A stretch of DNA of 64,000 bases. Origin: Streptomyces sp. CB01635 (GTDB taxonomy: Bacteria; Actinomycetota; Actinomycetes; Streptomycetales; Streptomycetaceae). A program made the position numbers and the translations under genes. The notes under the pieces are model-generated. The model was given only the letters and a program-made list of their open reading frames with translations, did no database searches and was not told the origin of the DNA. The stretch spans positions 35,781-99,780 of the forward strand of contig NZ_NNBL01000023.1 of NCBI RefSeq assembly GCF_002803065.1, given 5' to 3'. Below, piece after piece: positions 31,673-41,415 of this stretch. The stretch's first letter is position 1. Every line of letters starts with the position of its first letter.

Positions 31673-33562
31673 TCAGGCGGCCTGCGCCCCGCGCCGGCCT
31701 CCGTCGTGCGAGTCGTCGTGCGAGCCGCCGTGCGAGCCGTCGTGCCCGGCATCGTGCCCGGCGTCGTGGGCGCAGGGCCGGGGCCCGGCCCTGCGCCGTC
31801 GCAGGAGGCGCGGCATGGCCAGGTTCACGAAGCCCTCCGCCTGCATGGCGGCGAAGCCGATCCGGGGCAGGTCGCGCGAGGAGCGGTAGACCACGAAGCG
31901 GGGTTCCCAGCGCGGCCGGAACTTCGCGTTGAACCGGTACAGCGACTCGATCTGGAACCAGCGGGACAGGAAGACGAGCAGTCCGCGCCAGGCCCGCAGG
32001 ACCGGGCCCGCGCCGATCTTGTCGCCGCGCGCGAGGGCCGCGCGGAACATCGCGAAGTTCAGCGAGATCCGCGTGATGCCGAGCTTCGGGGCGGCCTGGA
32101 GGGCGGCCACGATGAGGAGTTCGTTCATGCCGGGGTCGGCGGCGCGGTCGCGGCGCATCAGGTCGAGGGAGACGCCGTCGGTGCCCCAGGGAACGAAGTG
32201 GAGTACGGCCTTCAGGTCGCCGTGCGGGCCGGCCGGGCCGTCGGCCTTGTGGGCTGTGGCGACCAGGCAGTCGCCGTCCGCCGCGTCGCCGATGCGGCCG
32301 AGCGCCATGGAGAAGCCGCGTTCGGTGTCGGTGCCGCGCCAGTCGTCGGCGGCGCGGCGGATCCGCTCCAGTTCCTGGTCGCCGAGGTCACGGATGCGCC
32401 GCACCCGGGTCTCGTAGCCATTGCGCTCGATCCTCTTGACCATCTGGCGTACGTTGCGCATCGCACGCCCGGCCAGGGAGAAATCCGCGGTGTCCACCAC
32501 CGCCTCGTCGCCCAGTTCGAGTGCGTCGAGGCCGGTCTCGCGGGTCCAGACCTCGCCGCCCGTCTCGGAGCAGCCCATGACGGCGGGGGTCCATGAGTGG
32601 GCCTTGGCCTCGTCCATGAACTGTTCGATGGCTCCGGGCCACGCCTCCACGTCCCCGACGGGGTCGCCGCTCGCGAGCATCACGCCCGACACGACGCGGT
32701 AGCAGACGGCCGCCTTGCCGCTGGGCGAGAAGACGACCCCCTTGTCGCGGCGGAGCGCGAAATGGCCGAGGGAGTCGCGGGCGCCGTGCTTGTCCAGGAG
32801 GGCGCGCAGCCGTGCCTCGTCGTCCGCGGTGAGGCGTGCGACCGGGTGTTCGGGGCGGAACGCCAGATAGATGGTCGTCAGCGCGGTGAGCAGGCCGAGC
32901 GCGCCGAGCGAGCACGCCACGGTCCAGGAGGTGCGGCCCGCGTAGTCGACGGGTCCGTCCATGCCGAACAGGCCGTACAGGACGTGTTCCAGACGGTCGG
33001 ACAGGCTCGGGTCGCCCACCAGCTTCTTGGGGTGGGCGCTGACGATGGCGAGGCCGATGACGATGGAACCGGCACCCATGAGCACGAAGTTCGCGAGCGC
33101 CCGCCAGCGGCTGCGCGGGTCGGGCAGCGCCGCGAACTCACTCCCGTGGCGCAGCAGCAGCGTGAGAAGCACGAGCGGGATCAGCACACCGAGCAGGGAG
33201 TGCCGGTACGCGAACTGCGCGAGCGCGCCGAGCGGCAGGAGCACCACGGCCGCGCGCCAGGCCCGCCGCTTGTGGCGGCGCAGCCCGTGCCCGAGGAGGA
33301 GCAGCAGGACACCCGTACTGATGGCGAGCGCGGCCGCGAACGGGCCGAGGGCGCCGGGCAGGACCTCGGCCAGCGCGTGCATGCGGCTGTGCCGGAACCG
33401 TGGGAAGACGCCCGCCGCGACGTCGAGGAGTCCGACGAGGACGCAGGCGCGGGCGATCAGGACGGGGACGGCCTCGGGCCGGGGGCCGCGCAGTATCCGG
33501 CGAAGGTGCCGCGTTCTGCCTGGAACCCCGCCTGACATATCGGCATCTATCCTGACAGACAT
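31673..33562 (-). CDS. Lysylphosphatidylglycerol synthase-like protein (DUF2156)
   Basis: A protein of about 629 residues. Six to seven membrane helices (first ~230 residues) precede a DUF2156 tandem-GNAT domain like that of MprF/LysX (DKGVVFSPSGKAAVCYRVVSG, VDTADFSLAGRAMRNVRQMVKR, FRPRWEPRFVVYRSS). Such domains transfer an aminoacyl group from tRNA to phosphatidylglycerol and protect against cationic peptides. No lysyl-tRNA synthetase domain is fused. The tail holds repeats of HDAG/HDGS, encoded by a 12-bp DNA repeat. Starts at 33613, 33562 or 33538 are possible. It lies 60 bp upstream of folP. Confidence 0.85.
   Translation of the reverse strand: MSVRIDADMSGGVPGRTRHLRRILRGPRPEAVPVLIARACVLVGLLDVAAGVFPRFRHSRMHALAEVLPGALGPFAAALAISTGVLLLLLGHGLRRHKRRAWRAAVVLLPLGALAQFAYRHSLLGVLIPLVLLTLLLRHGSEFAALPDPRSRWRALANFVLMGAGSIVIGLAIVSAHPKKLVGDPSLSDRLEHVLYGLFGMDGPVDYAGRTSWTVACSLGALGLLTALTTIYLAFRPEHPVARLTADDEARLRALLDKHGARDSLGHFALRRDKGVVFSPSGKAAVCYRVVSGVMLASGDPVGDVEAWPGAIEQFMDEAKAHSWTPAVMGCSETGGEVWTRETGLDALELGDEAVVDTADFSLAGRAMRNVRQMVKRIERNGYETRVRRIRDLGDQELERIRRAADDWRGTDTERGFSMALGRIGDAADGDCLVATAHKADGPAGPHGDLKAVLHFVPWGTDGVSLDLMRRDRAADPGMNELLIVAALQAAPKLGITRISLNFAMFRAALARGDKIGAGPVLRAWRGLLVFLSRWFQIESLYRFNAKFRPRWEPRFVVYRSSRDLPRIGFAAMQAEGFVNLAMPRLLRRRRAGPRPCAHDAGHDAGHDGSHGGSHDDSHDGGRRGAQAA
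31702..31773. repeat. 12-bp coding tandem repeat
   Basis: Six copies of a 12-bp unit like CGTCGTGCGAGC on the plus strand. On the coding strand it gives the His/Asp-rich tail of the lysyltransferase-like protein. The length of 12 keeps the frame, so copy number can vary freely. Confidence 0.8.
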
Positions 33563-33724
33563 CGCATCCCGTAGTTCCGCGAGAGGGCTCGAAACCGGCG
33601 TCAATTCCGGCATCCGGTCACATTGCGCCCTCTAGGACGGGACTTGTGGGAGGCGGGTTCACTCGGCCAGGTAAACCGGCGGAAAAGGTGCAGTAAGTCA
33701 GAAAGCGCAGGCGGGTACAGCACG

Positions 33725-34840
33725 ATGGGTCTTACGAGCAGCAAGGTCCTTACGCTTGCGGTCTTTCTGGCCGTGCTCCTCTTCGCCGGGACGGTCTGGC
33801 TGTGGCCACGCCTGGCGTGCCGCACCTGGGGATCCGTCGCCGGGCGGGTGGGCCTGCTGTTCGCGACGCAGCTCGCGCTGTTCCTCTCGGCCGTACTGGC
33901 CGTCAACCAGGCGTTCGGGTTCTACGCCTCGTGGGACGACCTCCTCGGGCGGGAGCAGGGCCAGGGCGTGGTGGCCGACTTCGGAGCGGTCGGCACCCGG
34001 GGGCCACTGCAGGTGCTGGGCACGCGGGTCGTGAACGTGCCGGGTGGTTCACGGCCCAGAGTCGGCGGCCAGATCCAGAAGGTCGACATCGTCGGGAAGC
34101 GCTCGCACATCGCCACCTCCGCGTACGTCTATCTGCCGCCCGAGTACTTCAAGGGCCGCCACAAGACACGTACTTTCCCCGCCTCGGTCGTCCTGACCGG
34201 CTACCCCGGCACCGCCGAAGCGCTCATCAAGGGACTGCGCTACCCGACCACCGCCCACGAGCAGGCCAGGGCGGGCGCCATGCGGCCGATGATCCTGGTG
34301 ATGATGCGCCCGACCGTGGCGCCGCCGCGGGACACGGAGTGTGTGGACGTGCCGAACGGCCCGCAGACGGAGACGTTCTTCGCCCAGGACCTGCCCCGGA
34401 TCATCTCGGCGCACTACAGAGTCAACAAGAGGCCGGGCGGCTGGGGCATCGTGGGCGACTCCACGGGCGGCTACTGCGCCCTGAAGCTGGCCGTCCACCA
34501 CCCCCGTGTCTACGGCGCGGGGGCGGGCCTGTCCGCGTACTACAAGTCGCCGACCGACCCCACCACGGGCGACCTGTTCCACGGCGACGAGGCGCTGGAG
34601 CGGCGCGCCGACCTGATGTGGACCCTGGGACACGGGAAGCCGCCCGCCACGTCGTTGCTGGTCACCACGAGCAAGCACGGCGAGAGCAACTACGGGAACA
34701 CGATGAGGTTCATCCGCGAGGTGAAGCCGCCCACCGAGATCTCGTCGATCGTCCTGGACAGCGGCGGCCACAACTTCAACACCTGGCGCCGCGAGATCCC
34801 GGCCACGCTGGTGTGGTTGAGCGCGCGCATCACGGCGTAG
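33725..34840 (+). CDS. Membrane-anchored esterase (alpha/beta hydrolase, PF00756 type)
   Basis: A 371-residue protein. Two N-terminal membrane helices (about residues 8-27 and 38-58) precede an extracellular esterase domain. The nucleophile elbow is GDSTGG (Ser246), with candidate His in SGGHNFNTW and acidic residue upstream. It resembles esterase D and mycolyltransferase-like proteins, but the acyl substrate is unknown. ATG 33725 is chosen because the hydrophobic segment begins directly after it. Divergent from the lysyltransferase-like gene. Confidence 0.85.
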   Translation: MGLTSSKVLTLAVFLAVLLFAGTVWLWPRLACRTWGSVAGRVGLLFATQLALFLSAVLAVNQAFGFYASWDDLLGREQGQGVVADFGAVGTRGPLQVLGTRVVNVPGGSRPRVGGQIQKVDIVGKRSHIATSAYVYLPPEYFKGRHKTRTFPASVVLTGYPGTAEALIKGLRYPTTAHEQARAGAMRPMILVMMRPTVAPPRDTECVDVPNGPQTETFFAQDLPRIISAHYRVNKRPGGWGIVGDSTGGYCALKLAVHHPRVYGAGAGLSAYYKSPTDPTTGDLFHGDEALERRADLMWTLGHGKPPATSLLVTTSKHGESNYGNTMRFIREVKPPTEISSIVLDSGGHNFNTWRREIPATLVWLSARITA

Positions 34841-34886
34841 GGGCGCCGACGGCATCGGGGCCTCAGGTTTCGGGGCCCACGCGCCC

Positions 34887-36035
34887 TCAGGCCCCCGCCA
34901 CCGTCTCCAGTTCGACCTCCGCGCGCGGGATGTCCCGGGCGTCCGCCGCCGTGGAGCGGCGCAGCGCCTCGTGCAGACGCGCCGGGGTGAGGACGCCGAG
35001 GAAGCGACCCTCGCTGTGCTCGTCGATGACGGCGATCCAGCCCGCGTCGTGCTGGAGCATCGTGGCGAAAGCCTGCTTGAGAGAGGCGCCGACGGGCAGC
35101 CACGCCTCCATGCGGCGGGCGTGCTCGCGGACTGTGCCGCTCTGCACGCGCGCGTGCTCCGCGGAGATCCAGCCGTGCAGGTTGTTGTCGCCGTCGAGGA
35201 CCACCGCCCAGGGGGCGTCGAGCTTCGCCGGCAGCGGGTCGTCGAGATGCACGACCGGCGGCTGTTCCAGGTCGCTCTCCTCCATGGGCGTGACGGACAG
35301 GCGCTTGAGGCCGCGGTCCGCGCCGACGAAGTCGGCCACGTACTCGTTCGCGGGCGCGCCCAGGACGGTCGACGGGGTGTCGAACTGCTCGATCCGGCCC
35401 TGCCCGTACACGGCGATCCGGTCGCCGAGGCGGACGGCCTCCTCGATGTCGTGCGTGACGAACAGGACCGTCTTGCGCACTGCCTGCTGGAGGCGCAGGA
35501 ACTCGTTCTGCAGGTGTTCGCGTACGACGGGGTCGACCGCGCCGAACGGCTCGTCCATCAGGAGTACGGGCGGATCCGCCGCCAACGCCCTTGCCACACC
35601 GACGCGTTGGCGCTGACCGCCGGAGAGCTGGTCGGGGTAGCGGTCGCCGAAGGTGCGCGGGTCGAGGCCGACGAGGTCGAGGAGTTCGGCGGCGCGTTCG
35701 CGGGCCTTGGCGCGCTTGACGCCTAGGAGGTGCGGGACGGTCGCCGTGTTGTCGAGGACCGTCTTGTGCGGGAAGAGGCCGACCTGCTGGATCACATAGC
35801 CGATGCGGCGCCGGAGTTGGACCGGGTCGATGCCGGATATGTCGTCGCCGTCAAGGAATATCCGACCCTCGCTCGGTTCGATGAGCCGGTTGACCATCTT
35901 CATCGTGGTGGTCTTGCCGCAGCCCGACGGGCCGACGAGCGTGACGAGTTCCCCCTCGTTCACCTCGAAGGACAGGTCGTCGACGGCCGTTGTCCCGTCG
36001 GCGTAGCGCTTGGTGACGTGCTCGAACCGGATCAT
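34887..36035 (-). CDS. Betaine/carnitine/choline ABC transporter ATPase with CBS domains
   Basis: A 382-residue OpuCA/ProV-type ATPase. Walker A GPSGCGKT is at 35-42, LSGGQ at 137-141, Walker B VLLMDEP at 157-163. Two CBS domains fill the C-terminal third; in OpuA they sense ionic strength. It energises uptake of compatible solutes with the divergent permease and binding-protein genes. ATG 36035 (MIRFEHVTKRYADG) fits the family start. Confidence 0.94.
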   Translation of the reverse strand: MIRFEHVTKRYADGTTAVDDLSFEVNEGELVTLVGPSGCGKTTTMKMVNRLIEPSEGRIFLDGDDISGIDPVQLRRRIGYVIQQVGLFPHKTVLDNTATVPHLLGVKRAKARERAAELLDLVGLDPRTFGDRYPDQLSGGQRQRVGVARALAADPPVLLMDEPFGAVDPVVREHLQNEFLRLQQAVRKTVLFVTHDIEEAVRLGDRIAVYGQGRIEQFDTPSTVLGAPANEYVADFVGADRGLKRLSVTPMEESDLEQPPVVHLDDPLPAKLDAPWAVVLDGDNNLHGWISAEHARVQSGTVREHARRMEAWLPVGASLKQAFATMLQHDAGWIAVIDEHSEGRFLGVLTPARLHEALRRSTAADARDIPRAEVELETVAGA

Positions 36036-36219
36036 GGGTCCCCATTGTGCCGGGCAGCCGCCGCCTGTGGGCGGCCGCTGTGTGAAGGCCATGTTGCGTC
36101 GTGACGAGGGGTCTCGGCGATTGTCAGTGGTGGGGGCTAGGGTCGTCGGCAGTCGGAATCAGGCGCTCGCGCGAGCGGTTTCCAGACATATGTACGGGGA
36201 TTCGGGGGAGGCGGGGCGG

Positions 36220-36999
36220 GTGAGCAGTCCCAATTGCATGGTGGCCAATGAGTGGGTGTGCGGGGAATACCTGCGCACCCGCAGACAGGAGCTGGTCGAC
36301 GCGGTCGTCCAGCACATCGGCATCACGGCCGCTTCCGTCGTGATCGGCGTGCTGATCGCCTTCCCGCTGGCCCTCCTCGCCCGGCGCCGGCGCGCCTTCG
36401 CGGGCCCGGTGCTCGGTCTGACGACGGTGCTCTACACGATCCCGTCGCTGGCCATGTTCTCGCTGCTGCTCCCGCTGTTCGGGCTCTCCGCCTCACTCGT
36501 GATCACCGGACTCGTCCTCTACACGCTGACGATCCTGGTGCGGAACTTCCTGGCGGGCCTCCAGGCCGTGCCGGACGAGGCGAGAGAAGCGGCCCGCGGC
36601 ATGGGGTACGGGCCGGCCCGGCTGCTGTGGGAGGTCGAACTGCCGCTGGCCCTGCCGGCGATACTCGCGGGTGTGCGGATCGCCACGGTCTCCACGGTCG
36701 CGCTGACGACGGTCGGCGCGATCGTCGACTACGGCGGCCTGGGCACGCTGATCATGGACGGGCTCGACAGCGACTTCAAGGCCCAAGTGCTCACGGCGTC
36801 CGTGCTGTGCGTGCTTCTCGCCGTGGCCGCCGATCTGCTGCTGCTCGGTATTCAGCGGTGGCTGACCCCCTGGACCCGCGTCGCGTCCGGGACGTCCCGC
36901 ATACGCAGACGCACGGACCGCTCCGGCAGTCCGGACCGCCCGGGTGGCGGCTCCGGCGATGCGGAGCGACGTACGGAGAAGGCGGCGCAGGCGGCATGA
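36220..36999 (+). CDS. Quaternary-amine ABC transporter permease 1
   Basis: A 259-residue permease of the OpuCB type with about five to six membrane helices. The inner-membrane EAA-like loop reads EAREAARGMGYGPARLLWEVELPLALPAILAG. GTG 36220 follows GGGGGAGG at good spacing. The 184-bp gap to the divergent ATPase must hold promoters for both directions. It overlaps the next permease start by ATGA (36996-36999). Confidence 0.93.
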   Translation: MSSPNCMVANEWVCGEYLRTRRQELVDAVVQHIGITAASVVIGVLIAFPLALLARRRRAFAGPVLGLTTVLYTIPSLAMFSLLLPLFGLSASLVITGLVLYTLTILVRNFLAGLQAVPDEAREAARGMGYGPARLLWEVELPLALPAILAGVRIATVSTVALTTVGAIVDYGGLGTLIMDGLDSDFKAQVLTASVLCVLLAVAADLLLLGIQRWLTPWTRVASGTSRIRRRTDRSGSPDRPGGGSGDAERRTEKAAQAA

Positions 37000-37676
37000 G
37001 TGCGATATCTGGGGCCTACGACTGGCTGACGACGGGGTCCAACTGGCAGGGCGACAAGGGGGTGTGGCACCGCCTGGCCGAGCATCTGTACTTCAGTGGC
37101 GTCACCCTGGCCGTGTCCTGCCTGATCGCCCTGCCGCTCGCGCTGTGGCTCGGGCACATCGGCAAGGGCGGCGGCCTCGCGGTCAACATCTCGAACGCGG
37201 GCCGCGCGGTGCCCACGCTCGCGGTGCTCGTCCTGCTCACGCTGACGCCGCTGGGCCGGCACGGGGACCTGCCGACGTTCATCGCGCTCGTGCTGTTCGC
37301 GGTGCCGCCGCTGCTGACCAACGCCTACATCGGGATGCGCGAGGTCGACCGGGCCGTCGTGGAGGCGGCGCGGGGGATGGGGATGAGCGGGGGGCAGGTG
37401 TTCCGGCGCGTCGAGCTCCCGCTGGCGTACCCGATGGTCATGACCGGGATCCGGCTGGCGGCGGTGCAGGTGATCGCCACGGCGACGCTCGCCGCGATGG
37501 CGGGCAAGGGCGGGCTCGGGCGGATCATCACGGCCGGGTTCAACCTCCAGGACACCCCTCAGGTGGTCGCCGGTGCCGTCCTGGTGGCGTTGCTCGCACT
37601 GCTCGTGGAGGGCGTCCTGGCCGGTGCGGGGCGGGTTCTGAATCCGATGAAGGGCCGCTCCGGCGCGGCGGGCTGA
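36996..37676 (+). CDS. Quaternary-amine ABC transporter permease 2
   Basis: A 226-residue permease of the OpuCD type. It has the EAA loop VEAARGMGMSGGQVFRRVELPLAYP and NAGRAVPTLAVLVL, usual for OpuC permeases. It pairs with the first permease as a heterodimer. The genes overlap by 4 nt, so they are co-translated. Confidence 0.93.
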   Translation: MSAISGAYDWLTTGSNWQGDKGVWHRLAEHLYFSGVTLAVSCLIALPLALWLGHIGKGGGLAVNISNAGRAVPTLAVLVLLTLTPLGRHGDLPTFIALVLFAVPPLLTNAYIGMREVDRAVVEAARGMGMSGGQVFRRVELPLAYPMVMTGIRLAAVQVIATATLAAMAGKGGLGRIITAGFNLQDTPQVVAGAVLVALLALLVEGVLAGAGRVLNPMKGRSGAAG

Positions 37677-37795
37677 ACCCCGGCCGGGCGGCGCGGCGGG
37701 GTGAACCCCCGACGGGCGCCCCGGCGGGCGGGACGCCAACTTGATATCTCGTTACGGCTTTTCGATCATTCCGGCTTTCGATTGGGTGGACAACG

Positions 37796-38773
37796 ATGAA
37801 CAGCAGAACGCGACGGATCGCCGTGGCGGCGGTCGCCGTCGGCGCGCTCACCACCGGACTCACCGCGTGCGGCGGGGACAGCCTGGAGGGCGGCAAGAGC
37901 GACAAGGCCGGTTCCGACTCGGCGGGGAGCGGCAAGAAGGGCACGGTCGTCGTCGGCGCCGCCGGGTTCACCGAGTCGAAGGTGATGGCGGAGCTCTACA
38001 AGCAGGTTCTCGCCGACGCCGGATACTCCGCCTCGGTCAAGACCGTCGAGAACCGCGAGATCTACGAGCCCCAGCTCGCCAAGGGCGCGATCGACGTCGT
38101 TCCCGAATACGCGGCGACGCTCGCGGAATTCCTCAATCTCAAGAAGAACGGCGCGGACGCCAAGCCCGTCGCCTCAAGTGATCTTGATGCGACGGTCACC
38201 GCGCTGCGCGGACTCGCCGGGCCCGAGGGACTGACCGTGCTGGACGCCGGAGAGGCCGTCGACCAGAACGCCTTCGCGGTGAGCGCGGATTACGCGAAGC
38301 AGCACAGCCTCAAGACCCTTTCGGACCTCGGCAAGTCCGGCCAGAAAGTCAAGATCGCGGCCGGTGACGAATGCGAGAAGCGGCCCTTCTGCGCCCCGGG
38401 TCTCGAGAAGACGTACGGCATCAAGATCAGCGGGATCGACCCCAAGGGCGTCGGCACCACGCAGGCCAAGCAGGCCGTCAAGAACGGTGAGGACCAGCTG
38501 GTCCTGACGACCACCACGGACGCCACGCTGAAGAACTTCGGCCTGGTGCTCCTGGAGGACGACAAGAAGCTCCAGAACGCGGACAACATCGTTCCGGTCG
38601 TGAACACCAAGGACGCGGGCGACAAGGAGATAGCCGCCGCACTCGGGAAGCTGACCAAGACGCTGACGACCGACGATCTCGTCGAGCTCAACCGGAAGGT
38701 CGACGCGGAACGCCAGAAGGAAGCCGATGTGGCCAAGGAGTATCTCCAGTCGAAGGGCCTCCTGAAGAACTGA
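37796..38773 (+). CDS. Quaternary-amine ABC transporter binding lipoprotein
   Basis: A 325-residue OpuAC-family binding protein. The signal peptide ends in lipobox GLTAC (Cys25), so it is tethered to the outer membrane face. VVVGAAGFTESKVMAELYKQVL and AIDVVPEYAATLAEF are typical of betaine/choline-binding proteins. It lies 119 nt after the permeases and completes an importer for osmoprotectants; which solute it prefers is not clear. Confidence 0.93.
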   Translation: MNSRTRRIAVAAVAVGALTTGLTACGGDSLEGGKSDKAGSDSAGSGKKGTVVVGAAGFTESKVMAELYKQVLADAGYSASVKTVENREIYEPQLAKGAIDVVPEYAATLAEFLNLKKNGADAKPVASSDLDATVTALRGLAGPEGLTVLDAGEAVDQNAFAVSADYAKQHSLKTLSDLGKSGQKVKIAAGDECEKRPFCAPGLEKTYGIKISGIDPKGVGTTQAKQAVKNGEDQLVLTTTTDATLKNFGLVLLEDDKKLQNADNIVPVVNTKDAGDKEIAAALGKLTKTLTTDDLVELNRKVDAERQKEADVAKEYLQSKGLLKN

Positions 38774-38822
38774 ACGGTCCGCGGAGGAACTGATCGGCAA
38801 AGGCGCCGAGTGCAGGGGTGAT

Positions 38823-39953
38823 ATGGGAGTGACCGGACAGAAGACCACGGGATTTTGGCTGCCGGGGCACCACGATTCGCCTACGCGCGGTAAGTTTCTG
38901 GCCATGCCACGTGGACGTCACCGCCATTCCCCACCCCTGCACAGGCTGCTTCCCCCCTCGGCGATCGCAGGCGTCCCGCTCGTCTGCGCGGCCGGCGCCT
39001 GGCTGACCGCTGAGCCCCTCGTGCTGCGCGCTCTGGCCGGTGCCGCCGCCTGCGCCGCCGTGGTGGGGGCGGTCGTCCTGCGCCGCTGGGACCGGCTCGC
39101 GGGCAAGCGCGTCGCCGAGCTGAACCGGGCGCGGGCGAGCGACGAGTGGCGCTACGACGAGCGGGTCGCCGAACTCGAGACCGACCTCGAGGAGTCGCGT
39201 GAGCTGCGCTTCAAGATGGAGGCGAAGCTGCGCGGCAAGCGCGCGGAGCTGGCGGCCCTGCGCAACGAGCACGCGGCTCTGCTGCGGCGCTACGCGACCG
39301 CGGAGACGGAGCGGGCCACCGCCCTGGAGGGCCGCAGGCAGCTCGCGATAGAGGCCTCGGCCCCGGCGCGTGCGCTGCCCGCGGCCGCCTCCCCGGCTCC
39401 CGGCGCCGAGCTGGTCCCGGCGCAGCGCGCCGCGTCGGCCGGCGCACCGGTGACGTCCCCGGTGCTCTATCTGCGGGCCAACGCCGCGCTCGACCGCATG
39501 GCGCGCGCCGCGAACCCCCCGCGGGGCGAAGGCCCGAAGCCCGAGGTACCCGAGGGCGGTGAGCCGCAGGGGAAGCCCGAGGCGGCCCGCGCACAGGAGC
39601 ACCAGCACGTGGCCGCCCTGCCGTCCGGCGTCCCCGGTCACTTCACCGTCCCGGCCGCGGCGGCGGTCGTGCCGCCCGCGGCGGTGCGGCGGCCCCTGGT
39701 CGAGGGCGGATTCGACTTCTTCGGTACGAAGGGCGTGGCGCCCGCGGCCCTGGAGGCCGTGCAGAACACGGATCTCGCGGACGTCGTCGGCGAGGAGGCG
39801 CTCGCGCTCCACAAGGCGGACGCGGAGGCCGAGTTCAAGCAGGCCGACGCCACGACCACGGGCGAGGGCGTCAGCCAGGTCATCGACCTGACCGCGCACG
39901 ACGAGACGGAACAGATCGACGTGGCGGAGCTGCGATCGGCGATGCGGGCGTAA
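38823..39953 (+). CDS. Conserved Streptomyces membrane protein with coiled coil
   Basis: A 376-residue protein of unknown function. Two hydrophobic segments (about residues 48-63 and 68-85) are followed by a long charged coiled coil (about 95-175, RVAELETDLEESRELRFKMEAKL...), a Pro/Ala-rich linker and an acidic C-terminal region. AGGGG lies 5 nt before ATG 38823. The internal ATG 38904 (MPRGRHRHSPPLHR) is an alternative, since the first 27 codons have more AT-ending codons than the rest. It could act as an envelope or division-linked scaffold, but nothing proves this. Confidence 0.75.
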   Translation: MGVTGQKTTGFWLPGHHDSPTRGKFLAMPRGRHRHSPPLHRLLPPSAIAGVPLVCAAGAWLTAEPLVLRALAGAAACAAVVGAVVLRRWDRLAGKRVAELNRARASDEWRYDERVAELETDLEESRELRFKMEAKLRGKRAELAALRNEHAALLRRYATAETERATALEGRRQLAIEASAPARALPAAASPAPGAELVPAQRAASAGAPVTSPVLYLRANAALDRMARAANPPRGEGPKPEVPEGGEPQGKPEAARAQEHQHVAALPSGVPGHFTVPAAAAVVPPAAVRRPLVEGGFDFFGTKGVAPAALEAVQNTDLADVVGEEALALHKADAEAEFKQADATTTGEGVSQVIDLTAHDETEQIDVAELRSAMRA

Positions 39954-40010
39954 GTTCCGGCGGCGGGGGCGTGGTTCCTGCGGCGGAGACATCAGCACGT
40001 ACGACGTGAA

Positions 40011-40051
40011 CGGGGCGGGCCTCGGTGTGTCACACACCGAGGCCCGCCCCG
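40011..40051. terminator. Bidirectional terminator
   Basis: A near-perfect 20-bp dyad (40011-40030 against 40032-40051) around one base. It lies between two convergent genes, so it can stop transcription from both sides. No T-run is present, as is common in Streptomyces. Confidence 0.75.
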
Positions 40052-40068
40052 TCGTCATGCCGTCGCCC

Positions 40069-41415
40069 TCACGAAGCCATCCAGCGGTCCGGTCGTGCCA
40101 CCTTCCGTCCCGTGCGTGAGCGGTCGGCCTGGGAGCGCAGGAGTTCCGCCGCCTCCCCGGCGTCCCGCAGCCGGGCCGTCACCGTCTTGTTGGCGCCCGT
40201 GTCCACATGGACGTCGGCCACGCCCCGGAACCGCTCCCAGGGCCCTTGTGTGAGCCGCACACTCTGCACCTTCGCGTGCGGCACCAGCGCGAGCCGCCGC
40301 CGCACCAGTCCGTGCCGGGACGCGAACACGGCGTCGGTCGTCGCGAGCCCGTTGCCCCGCCACCACACGGGCATGCACCACGCCGAGCGCTTGGGCGGCC
40401 GGGCGAACGCCTCCGCACCGGGCACCGTCACCCCCGGAAGCACCCGCTCCACCACGCCCTGGGCGACCTCGCGCGGCGCGACCGGCACGAGCACGGAGTT
40501 CGACGAGCCGGCCACGGCCAGCTCCACGCGCACCCAGCCGCGCCGTCGCCACAGCAGCGGCTCCACGATCCGAACGGTCTGCACCCGCCCCGGCGGCACC
40601 GTCTCGTGATCGCGGTCGAGGAGACCGTGGTCGATGCGCAGGCCGTCCGGCGACTCGCCCACCGTCCAGTCGTACTCCTTGATGAAGCGGCCCACGCTGT
40701 TCGTGCCCGCGCCGCCCACGAGCGGGATGGCCACTGCGAGCACCGTCCACAGGTTGTGGGTGGCGAACCACAGCAGGGTCGGCACGACGAACGCGGCGAG
40801 CAGCATGGCCCAGGGCCCGCCGGTGAGCAGGAGCGCGACGGCGAGCATGCGGGGCGGCACGTGCAGGATCTGCTCGGCCGGTGCCTCGCCGACGTCCCGC
40901 ACGGTCTCGGGCGCGAACCCGGCGGCGCGGGCGAGCAGTTCGGCGCGCAGTTCGCGGGCCTCCCGCTCACCGAGATAGGCGAGTTCGTCCTTCTTGTCCG
41001 CGCCGACGACGTCCAGTTTGAGCTTGGCGACGCCCGCGAAGCGGGCGAGCAGCGGCTGGGTGACGTCCACGGCCTGGATCCGGTCGAGCCGGATGTGGGC
41101 GGTGCGGCGGAACAACAGGCCCGTACGGATGCGCAGTTCGGTGTCCGTGACGGAGAAGTGCGTGAACCACCAGGTCAGGAACCCGTAGAGGGCGGCGGCC
41201 GGGATCAGTACGGCGATGCCGATGAGGAGGGTGGTCGCGGTGAGCTGGGCGAGCCGGCGCTGCGCCTCGTTCAGGTCATGGACCGCCCAGCCGAGGACGA
41301 TCGCGACGGGCGCCCAGGCGCGGCGCAGCGGGGTGACCGGGTGCAGGCGCCGCTCCGGCGCCTCGGCGGTCGCGTCCTGGTCCCGTACGTCCGCGTGGAC
41401 GTCCGGGGCCGTCAC
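40069..41415 (-). CDS. PH-domain membrane protein (YdbT-like, bPH2)
   Basis: A 448-residue protein with repeated bacterial PH (DUF304/bPH2) domains and two pairs of membrane helices (about 55-90 and 190-235). Repeats are visible as FSVTDTELRIRTGLLFRRTAHIRLDRIQAVDV and ATTDAVFASRHGLVRRRLALVPHAKVQSVRL. B. subtilis YdbT, a homologue, has been linked to resistance against bacteriocins, but the role here is unknown. Its start overlaps the stop of the upstream PH gene by 4 nt. Confidence 0.88.
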   Translation of the reverse strand: MTAPDVHADVRDQDATAEAPERRLHPVTPLRRAWAPVAIVLGWAVHDLNEAQRRLAQLTATTLLIGIAVLIPAAALYGFLTWWFTHFSVTDTELRIRTGLLFRRTAHIRLDRIQAVDVTQPLLARFAGVAKLKLDVVGADKKDELAYLGEREARELRAELLARAAGFAPETVRDVGEAPAEQILHVPPRMLAVALLLTGGPWAMLLAAFVVPTLLWFATHNLWTVLAVAIPLVGGAGTNSVGRFIKEYDWTVGESPDGLRIDHGLLDRDHETVPPGRVQTVRIVEPLLWRRRGWVRVELAVAGSSNSVLVPVAPREVAQGVVERVLPGVTVPGAEAFARPPKRSAWCMPVWWRGNGLATTDAVFASRHGLVRRRLALVPHAKVQSVRLTQGPWERFRGVADVHVDTGANKTVTARLRDAGEAAELLRSQADRSRTGRKVARPDRWMAS

